Assembly (NCBI GenBank): GCA_030685235.1
Contig: MU839197.1
Location: 80,266-144,265 of the forward strand
DNA length: 64,000 nt
Origin: Copromyces sp. CBS 386.78
Taxonomy: Eukaryota; Ascomycota; Sordariomycetes; Sordariales; Sordariaceae
Direction: 5' to 3'
Shown: positions 26,301 to 33,995 of the stretch, piece by piece
Layout: each line of letters starts with the position of its first letter
Position numbering within the stretch: the first letter of the stretch is position 1
The notes under the pieces: model-generated
Databases searched by the model: none
Seen by the model: only the letters and a program-made list of their open reading frames with translations
What the model was told of the DNA's origin: nothing
Translations under genes and position numbers: made by a program

Positions 26301-27081
26301 CGTTAGTTATTTAATAAGTAGTCTTAAATTCTTCCTTAAAGTACTAGAAGTCGTTTTCGAAATCGTCGTAATATTCGAAATTAGTATAATAAAGGCGATT
26401 AAGAAGTATAATAATAGAATAGAAAGCGGGGGCCTAAAAGAAAAGAAAAATTACTTCGAAATATTCACGCGGAATTAAGAGACTTTTTAATTAATTAAAA
26501 CCTTCGAAAAGATTAGCGAAAATTATAATAACGGGTTAAAGAAATTCAAAAAGTACGGCGTAATAAACTATAGTATCGAATTCGCTATTAAAGGTATTAA
26601 TAATAGAACGTAATGATTCTAAGTTAAACGGATTACCGTTACTAATAATAGGAATAGAAAGGTTAGGAAGATTACCGCTACTAATATTACCGTTGGAGGA
26701 AAAAAGGGCAGGATCGTTATTATCGTAAAATATAAAATAAAAGAAAGGTGACCGCTCGAAATAAAGAAAAGTAAAAGTCCGCAATTAAGACCGTTTAAAG
26801 TAAAGGTCCGCTATTAGGACCATTTGAAGCAATTAAAAATAAGCGATCTTTTATTTATTAAATAAAGAATACCTTCCCTTACGTATTAATAAAGGGAGAT
26901 ATTTAAATTTTAATTAAGCGATTATCGTAACTACAATTATCGATACTTAGGGGGGGGGGGGGGGTACTAGGCTTAGCAATTCGTAACGAGGCGATCCCTA
27001 CACGCGCGCGATCAAAGGAAATTAATCGCAATAAAAAATAGGTTTACACTATAAATATAATAATTAATAGGTGCAATTAAT
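20377..27081 (-). pseudogene. Gag-Pol remains of element C
   Basis: The minus-strand polyprotein is interrupted by many RIP stops. RT is recognisable near 22900-23400, with the two catalytic Asp codons changed to Asn. The part left of 22600 should hold RNase H and integrase and the part right of 24000 gag and protease, by the family order. I could not mark clean borders by eye. The 82-codon open frame at 26536-26784 is considered chance. Confidence 0.75.
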
Positions 27082-27312
27082 TATTACGGGTAGAGGGCGA
27101 GAGGTTGGGTATAAATATTGGATATACGTAATTATACGAAGGAAGAAGAGGAAGAATGCAAGGTGCGTTCGGGAGATAAGCCTTTATAGGACTCGAACTA
27201 TAAACCCTAGTAGGTCTATAGCGGGAGGCTACAGCCAATTAACCGAAATGGTGACAGTAGTCTTAGAGAGCTACTATCACCAGCACATACAACACAGGCT
27301 AACCCTGTGATA
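27082..27312 (-). repeat. 5' LTR of element C
   Basis: 231 bases, the less mutated copy (it keeps GTGACAGTAG and CACCAGCACATACAACACAG). The CTTAT duplication follows at 27313-27317. Confidence 0.92.
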
Positions 27313-27317
27313 CTTAT

Positions 27318-27469
27318 AACCTCTTAGATTTAAGGGGAAAAATATAATTGTAATAATACTATGGAGAGAAAACTAGAATTAAAAAGGAAAAGAAATGTGG
27401 AGGGCTAAAATATAGAAGAAGGGTATAAGGGCTAGCCCCACAATAGGGGTGGGATAGACCTACCCGACA
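27318..27469 (-). repeat. Probable 5' LTR end of the outer copia element (fragment 3)
   Basis: This is the last AT-rich piece before single-copy DNA. Read on the minus strand it begins TGTCGGGTAGGTC at 27469, the TG start expected for an LTR, and runs into the CTTAT site where C inserted. The matching 3' LTR would lie outside the window, so the call rests on the terminal TG, the position and the change in base composition. Confidence 0.5.
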
Positions 27470-28523
27470 ATAAACACTCCTTCCTCTTGGAGTGTCAAAA
27501 GCTTCAGTGGCATGGGTAACGTGTGCGGCTTGCTAAGGGAAAAACACAGGTTCACTTCTATGGAACAAGTTGTATACCGAGCAAATAATCGTGTGAGCTC
27601 AGAATTGTTTAGCGAGCCGAGCACTGCAAGTCGAAAGCCGTCGAACGACAAGATATCACCACGTCTCAAGCTGATCCGTGAGAATTGTACTGGCATTATT
27701 CGCTGTTTTTACTTGACAGTTTCTTTTTTTTTCAAAAGAGTATGATGGTCCCCAAGCTATCACAAAAGGAGACATAACCGTAATTAGCCTTTCAAAAAAT
27801 GGAAAGCACTGGCTCTACGTGCTTCCATCATGTTCAAGCTGTATGTCAAGAAATTGGTGAGTGTGCCTGTGCCCTGACTCTATTCTGCGCCCGTAGTTCT
27901 ATATCATTCTACTCATCGACGTTCCCTCTATCTACGACTGAGAGACATAAAGCCCTCTATCCTGCCCGCCACACGATCAACAACTTCTCGCAGATGAAGA
28001 CGAAATCCACGCAATGCTAAGCTCGACATGGCGAGTAACTACGTTCACTAGTTTACTTTCCTTAATAACACTCATGGCTTCTCATCCCATATTACTTCAA
28101 TGTCGGACCGTCATCGTGGAGACCAGGCCATAGACAGAATGTCCAAGAAGCCAAGCAAATGATCCCCTTCGCTAATGACCTTCACTGCTCCCATTCACTT
28201 CAAAATTTGCACTGATGAACGGACCACCGTAGCACAACTTTTCTAGTCAGGTCTCTTTGCAAAAATTTGAGAAAAAAATCTCCTCGAATTCCTCCTCGCT
28301 CCAACTTTCTAGAGTTTAACCCGTCGACTCTTGAAGAAAGGCCTCCAGATTCCAACAACATCATAGCATCGACTGGAGACCGCTAGGCCTGGCATCCTCG
28401 TCCTTCTACACTTTTATCGCACTACAACAACTTCCATTATCAAATTTATCTGTAAGACAATGCAGCCCCGCTCACCTCGTTCGGACATGAAACTTACTTA
28501 ACAACCTCAAAGATTCGTGCAAG
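27470..28523. other. Transition zone without a supported gene
   Basis: Base composition returns to that of single-copy DNA. Several short open frames (for example 27512-27745 and 27799-28020, plus strand) lack family resemblance, introns or good start contexts. I see no gene here. Confidence 0.5.
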
Positions 28524-29433
28524 ATGAGCGGTCGCGACAGCAAGCACCGCAGTCTTTTTGACTCGAAGTCAATTCTCAACCCCAGTTCCACCACAAGCGC
28601 AGATGCGCGGCCTGAGCAGCCTTTAGTCGACACCAAAAGCATTGCATCTTCCGAGTCTTTTCCGCCCGGTGGACACAGTGAAGGGTGTGGGCTTCGATTT
28701 TCTAGCCGAAGAGAAACAAGAGAAGGGCTTCCCATGGAGGTATAAGGGGAACATTAACAACCCCAAGAACTTCTCGCGCGGTGTTTCTAACCAACCTCCC
28801 TACCGGCACCACCGAAAGATTCTTCTTAACGCGATCAGCATCCATGCGCCAATCGGACGCGTCTACGCTACCTCAGTCGCGCATGCACAAGATTCTAACT
28901 ACCCCGCGGTCTACGCCAAAGTCGTCATGTTCGATCGCCAGAGCGCTGTTGTCTTATACGACTTCGTCCTTACGCACCGTCTGATGATCGCTAGCTGCAC
29001 TATCAATATCGCCTAGAATAAGAATCGTTCCCCTGTTCAAAGCAAACTGCCTAAGACTGCTTCTCAGGCCCTGGAGATCCTCAGTCCCGTAGTTCTAGAG
29101 GTTATCGACTTCCACAGACTCTCTCAATTCCTCAAAGCAAACATTCTGTTCCAGACACAGGATGTTACGGTTGTTCGCGAAGACGCTAAAGAACATCTTA
29201 TTCGTTGGACTTTTTGCAGCTCCAGGGCCCAGGTCGAGGCTGCTCGCCAGGCGCTCCTCAAAAAGTGGCCCAGTTTGCACATTCGTTAGGGAATCGACCC
29301 TATATCGGTTGCGGTCAATCTGGTGCCTATTCTCCCCAGCAATGTAAGTCTACCTCCCCGTCCGGAGCCAGCGCAGCCAGTTGGTGACTTGATCACCTTC
29401 TCAGATGATGAAGAGGAGGAAGAATCCCGCTGA
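28524..29433 (+). pseudogene. Decayed gene with one frameshift and two in-frame TAG stops
   Basis: The start at 28524 opens MSGRDSKHRSLFDSKS and runs to about 28650. From there the coding sense continues in the next frame (GVGFDFLAEEKQEKGFPWRY), which implies a one-base indel. This second frame then runs coherently to the TGA at 29431-29433, broken only by TAG at 29014-29016 and 29287-29289. Both stops sit where a CAG (Gln) codon would fit. The predicted product ends in an acidic tail (ITFSDDEEEEESR). About 300 codons in all. I do not recognise the family. It lies about 1 kb from the RIP block, so leakage of RIP into flanking DNA is a plausible cause of the stops. An unusual intron structure is the alternative. 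Confidence 0.6.
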
Positions 29434-29887
29434 CAATTATACCACTGGTAATCAAATCACGTTTTCCGACGCGGAGTCGAACGTTGGATCGCACATGTAT
29501 GGTGTCTGAGGAGGATAGCATATGCTAACAGCTGGTTAAATCCTGGGCTGGATCACGATATGGTTTGAACCTTTACGCATTAGCAGAGCCAGAGTTTAGG
29601 AGTTTGGGAAACAACGAGGTGGCAGCCGGAAAGCAGCTTGTCACTCCACAACACCCATTTGTCGGTTTCAGTTAGTACCAGCGTCGAATTGAGAATAGTC
29701 AACGGAAATTGAATTAGCGAAACCCTTGGCCGATTGAGAATGAGCGTGACTGCTGTATTCAATCAACTATAACCGCCGAGTGTCATCGACGACCTTGACG
29801 AAGACATACCGTATCGTGAATTTCGGTGGGAATCCAGTGCTTGCTTGTGTTGATAAGACGCACAACAAGCACCAAAAGTCATCCAAA

Positions 29888-29959
29888 GCCCGCATGGCTC
29901 AGTGGTAGAGCGCATCACTAGTAATGATGAGGTCGTCAGTTCGATTCTGGCTGTGGGCA
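29888..29959 (+). tRNA. tRNA-Thr (anticodon AGT)
   Basis: 72 bases without intron. The acceptor arms GCCCGCA and TGTGGGC pair (one G-T), the D arm is GCTCAGTGGTAGAGC, and the anticodon loop CTAGTAA lies between CATCA and TGATG, so the anticodon is AGT. The T arm is GTCAGTTCGATTCTGGC. A box (TGGCTCAGTGG) and B box (AGTTCGATTCT) are present. A T5 run at about 29979-29985 can serve as the Pol III terminator. A near-identical gene lies on the other strand at 50129-50200. Confidence 0.95.
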
Positions 29960-30465
29960 AGAGCTCAATTAGAATATCTCTTTTTGCATTTTTCTGCATC
30001 TTCTTCTTTTGCGTATTCGATACTGTGATTGCCTTTTTGTCTTTTGTTTTCTATTTTCATTTATTTTTCATTTCTATTGTTTTCTTTAATGCCGATGAAT
30101 GCACTTTTCACGGCTTGTAAGTCTTGTTTAAAATGAGATACGATGAAACCGTAAAGGGTTCGTGGAGCAATGCGTTTAGCTTTGCAGCGCAAAGAAAAAA
30201 GAAAGTTTGACAAAATAAGAAATCACCAAGGGAAAAAAGAAGTTAACTTGACAAACTTGTTGGCTATGACTAATGTACAAAATTTCCAAACTTCCGCAGG
30301 TACATACATGAACATGCTTCCTTCCGCTGTAATGCATCCTCATCATCCATCATATGTAAACCCTACTATGCACGTCATCCCGATCATAAGCAGAAACACA
30401 TCCCACTGCAACTACCCATCACTCCCATTCTGTGTTTCTCTCCTGCCACCGCTACCAGTCACCGC
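29960..30465. other. Spacer between tRNA-Thr and the P450 gene
   Basis: T-rich sequence, including Pol III-type T runs close to the tRNA, then the 3' flank of the minus-strand P450 gene. No gene is supported. Confidence 0.5.
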
Positions 30466-32062
30466 TTACTTCCTCAACTTCAATGCAACCTCCAGTCCAA
30501 GGGGCTTCCTCAAGAAGCCCTCCCTAGTATCCAAATGATCCTGCAACAGCTTAACATCATACCTCCTCGCCCAGGTAGCCACAATAAGCTTCATCTCCAT
30601 CTCGGCGACATTCCTGCCAACGCAAGCACGGGGACCATGGCTGAAGGGGACGAAGGCGTTCTTTTGGCGGGTGGTCAACTTCTCCCACCTCTCCGGCTTG
30701 AACTCATCGGCATCGGGGCCCCAGATCTCCTTGCTGTGATGGATGCTGTAGGTAGGAACGGAAAGAACAGTGCCGGGAGGGAAGTAGTGACCTTGGATGT
30801 GCACGCCCTGGGGCGCGTCGTAGGGAATCTGGCGAGGGAGACCAATGGCGGCGGTGGAGTGGTAGCGGAGGGCTTCGTTGATGACGGCTTGCAGGTAAGG
30901 GAGGTCCTTGACCATGTCGAAGGTGGGCACGTCGACTTCGGCGGGGATGTTGGCGTCGAGCTCGGCCTGGAGCTTCTGCATGACGCCGGGGGTGCGGACA
31001 GCGTGGAAGAGGAGGGCGCAGGACGAGTTGGAGGTGGTGTCGGAGCCAGCGATGAGCTGGGTCAGAGCCTCGGCGGTGAGTTCTTCGCGGCCGAGTGGCT
31101 GGCCCTTCTCGTCGCGGCCTTCCATCAGGCGCTGGAGGAGATCCTTGCGGGTTTCGGGGGGAGGGTTGTCGAGGCGGGACTTGACGCAGGCGATGGCCAT
31201 ACCGGCCAGGTTCTCGACGGCGGTGAGACCCTTGCTGAAGAAGGGGTCGGGGAAGTACTTCGCGAAGGGCTTCAAGGCGGGGTGAGTGCCGATGGTGGCG
31301 GAGACCTCACCGCGGCGGTTGAGGATCTCGATGGCGGACGCGTAGATGGGAGGGGAATCGGGGGAGGCGCGGATCTCGGCCATGTCGGCGCCGGAGGAGA
31401 GCATGCCGAAGGGCTGGCCGAAGGCGAGATCACCGATGACGTCGAAAGCGAGGTAGTTGAACCACTCCAGGCAGTCCAGACGAGCGGTCTTGTCGGCATT
31501 CTTGGAGTTCTTGATCATGTTGTCCCACTGCTTGACGAAGAGTTCAAGGTTGGAGTGCATGTAGGGCTCGAACTGCAGAACGGACTTGGCAGAGAAAGTG
31601 TGGGAAACGATCTTGCGCTTGCGGCTGTGCTCAGCACGATCACGGCTGTTGAAGAGACCACGGCGAATGCTGACGAAGGCATCGTAGAAGTCACTGCGGG
31701 CTGTTAGTATGAAGTGATATGGTGCCGATAGGATTGAGGAGGGAAACTTACGACTTGAGGAAACCGTTTCCGTGGCCGTAGATGGTAGGGATGGCAGCGT
31801 CATCCAAGATACTGACGTGGTTGGGTTGGATACGGACAACGGGACCCAGCTTCTTGTGAAGCTCGTCCACCCTTTCGTATCTGTTACCTCTGCGGGCTAC
31901 CGACAGCAGCCAGAGATCCGTGAACTGGGCTGGGAAGGTAGATGGGATATTGCGCAGGGCGCTATATGTGACAAAGTAGGGGACAAGATAGTATAAAACA
32001 ACGCCCACCAACAAGGCGACGGGCGCCCATGGGGACGCGATAAGGGTGTCGACAATGGCCAT
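30466..32062 (-). CDS. CYP53-like cytochrome P450, probable benzoate 4-monooxygenase
   Basis: Two exons on the minus strand, 32062-31752 and 31693-30466, joined across a 58-base intron (GTAAG...CAG, 31694-31751), give 512 residues, the usual length of the family. An N-terminal membrane anchor (about residues 10-32) places it in the ER membrane. Visible P450 signatures are the I-helix AGSDTT, the ExxR region (EALRY), the PERW segment and the heme loop FSHGPRACVG, with Cys461 as the heme ligand. The segment NGFLKSDFYDAFVSIRRGLF and the following HSRKRKIVSHTFS are typical of CYP53, which para-hydroxylates benzoate to 4-hydroxybenzoate for entry into the beta-ketoadipate route. The substrate is inferred from family only. 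The acceptor at 31694 rather than CTAACAG was chosen because the latter gives a stop. Confidence 0.88.
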
Positions 32063-33995
32063 CTTCAGAATCTCGATGACTGATCAGTATGGTGCTGGAC
32101 GAGTCAAGGAGAGCAGGTCGAGGGAGTGAGATAGAAAGTTGAGAGGAACTGGACTGAAGTTGACATGTCTATAAATACAGAACCAGGCATGTGCACTTGA
32201 GGCTGCGATGCCAACAGGGATATGACGCTAGCCCTCCCGGGTTGGGCCTAGGACGATCAGTTACTGTGCGAATTGGGGATCTGATGCGTCTCATCCAGTT
32301 TCACGTCGCATTGTCCTGCTCTGCTTCACGTTCGTCTGTGTGATTGTCTCTCTGTTGGGTTGTGAACCCCGCGTTGACTCGCGCCTAACTTGCCGGGGGT
32401 GTGGGGCTCGGGGCAACCGCCCGCTCTCCACGCCCGGTGATGGCTGTAAGTGCTTAGTGATAGATGGAGGTGGAACCGGGCCATGGAAATCTTTTCGCGG
32501 GGTACAGAGCCAAGCACGGATACTGAATGTTGGCGTTTTCCTGTTACCAAGGTAGCAAGCGGATACCGAATGTTGGCGTTTTCCTGTTACTAGCAAAACA
32601 CGCCTCTCCATGAGGAGCGAATCCCGTTTGTCGGAAGGATGAAGGTGGCAAATCGACTTCGTAATGGCAAATGGAGGTAAGCTCAGTCGGCCCTTTCGGT
32701 TGCATCCCTTCCCCATCAATGACGCTACCGACAATGCTCCCCGGTTGATCAACCGCCAGCGGCCATGGCCCGGTGTTTGATACCGTTCGCTAACCCCACC
32801 CGATTTCTTTTAGCTTTCACTGGCTAGGCTGGCGGTTTTTTTGGGGTAACGGGGCTCTTGCAGGGGCGCAATTGGGCGTCAGGGTCGTCCAAGCACTCGG
32901 CCAAGCCGGCCGAGCACCACGGCACGCCGCCCGAGAGGCCCCAGTCCCCCCACGAGCCGACGATGTGGTGCGGAGACTGCCGTACCCCATCGACCCCAAT
33001 TTCCGAACCGGCAGTGGAGAGCGGCAAGAAATTCATTTGTGGGGGAGCGAAAAGTCGGTGGGATCGCCTGGGATGATCAGTGTTCTCGATGCTGGCTCTG
33101 ACTTGACAGCCTCCGTAAAGCGTTTCGGCCTCCTCGCGATTCCGAGCCACATCGTTTGTCGCGAGAGAGGAAATGCCATGTAGTATGGAGCGGTGGCCGG
33201 GGTTTGCCTCCATTTTCACTTGTCTCGGATGTGTTGGACGGATGTTGCAAAACTGGGGGCGGCAGCCATATATGTCGTGGTACGTGATACGGTGTGCACT
33301 ACACCGCAGCGAATGCTCGAGAATATTGGACGGACTGTCACATCCAGCGCCTACCTCCCAGTTTTCTTTCCTGTACGACGCGCGATCTCTCGGCAGGATC
33401 GTCATCGCCCGAGGAGATGCATGTGCCACGAGACACAAAAAAAACATATTTTGCCCCACAAGGAAACAGCCGTTCAGGTGTCCCGAGATGGGTGCTCCCG
33501 GCATGAGCGGCCGTTGTCCACCATTGCAACCCCAACTTACCAATGGGTTGGGTCTAAAACGAAATCTCAAGAAGTGCAGTGATATCAGACTCGAGTAATA
33601 CATGACAGAGAACCGGCCCGGCTGGCCTCACGAAAACAGCTTCGGTGCCATGCACAGAGACAATATAGGAAAACGACAGCGATCCCAATGCAGCACACAG
33701 AAATGGTATACGAAACAATCCAAGGAGCGTTAACTTGACTACCCCAGACCCAGCATAAGTATGTCATTGCCTCTGTACAGTAGGACACAACTCTCAATTA
33801 CATGGTAACATCATCTCCCTGCCCCATAACGCCAGCGCCATGCATGCCTGGGAGAAACACAAAATCGCCTTGGGCGATTACAATTACAGTGTATGTACTA
33901 AACAGACCACCAACCAAGCCTTGTGTACAATCGCGGGCCGTTGGGTTGTGTCGTCAATTTTCGGCCCACGGAACAGTGGTCATGTCTCGGACCCT
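32063..33995. other. Long intergenic region upstream of the P450 gene
   Basis: About 1.9 kb without a supported gene. It contains the promoter of the minus-strand P450 (a TATTTATAG box on that strand near 32169-32178, about 110 bases before the ATG) and a two-copy direct repeat at 32518-32590. Many overlapping short open frames on both strands (32824-33603 minus, 33173-33598 plus) share no family features and compete with each other, as in non-coding GC-balanced DNA. Confidence 0.5.
32518..32590. repeat. Two-copy 30-base direct repeat in the P450 upstream region
   Basis: The motif GGATACYGAATGTTGGCGTT, continued by TTCCTGTTAC, occurs at 32518-32547 and 32561-32590 with a single T/C difference and a 43-base period. 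It lies about 456-528 bases before the P450 start codon. It could be a regulatory duplication or a chance tandem duplication. Confidence 0.7.

Larger units (their letters stand above)
20146..27312 (-). mobile_element. Ty3/gypsy retrotransposon C, minus strand, RIP-inactivated
   Basis: It is bounded by 231-base LTRs (20146-20376 and 27082-27312) and a perfect CTTAT duplication (20141-20145 and 27313-27317). LTR ends read TATCACGGG and CCCTGTGATA, an inverted repeat whose ancestral form was probably TGTCAC...GTGACA. The coding strand is minus: the RT box reads YLNNILIYLNN near 23110-23141 (from YLDDILIYSDD). RNase H- and integrase-like remains lie to its left and gag-like sequence to its right (24000-26900). 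A run of 15 G lies at 26950-26964 in the leader next to the 5' LTR. No frame is intact. Confidence 0.9.
1..27469. repeat. RIP-mutated AT-rich block of nested retrotransposons
   Basis: This whole stretch is very rich in TA, AA and TT, with very few CA/TG dinucleotides outside small islands. That is the signature of repeat-induced point mutation, which changes C to T, mainly in CpA, in duplicated DNA during the sexual cycle of many Pezizomycotina. Reading frames are broken by TAA/TAG in every few codons, yet the original polyproteins can still be followed. The GC-richer islands coincide with LTRs (2351-2582, 9586-9975, 17336-17692, 20146-20376, 27082-27312). No intact host gene was found. GC content rises again right after 27469, so the border with gene-bearing DNA is sharp. 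Confidence 0.93.

Noticed and set aside
27071..27310. 79-codon plus-strand open frame
   Set aside because: It is the LTR of element C read through; the same text recurs in the other LTR.
30535..31707. 390-codon plus-strand open frame
   Set aside because: It is antisense to the intact P450 gene, Gly/Val/Glu-rich, and follows from the codon bias of the sense strand. The P450 has all family motifs.
33173..33603. Overlapping open frames on both strands upstream of the 868-residue gene
   Set aside because: Several frames of equal quality compete, none has motifs, signal peptide or introns. Treated as non-coding.
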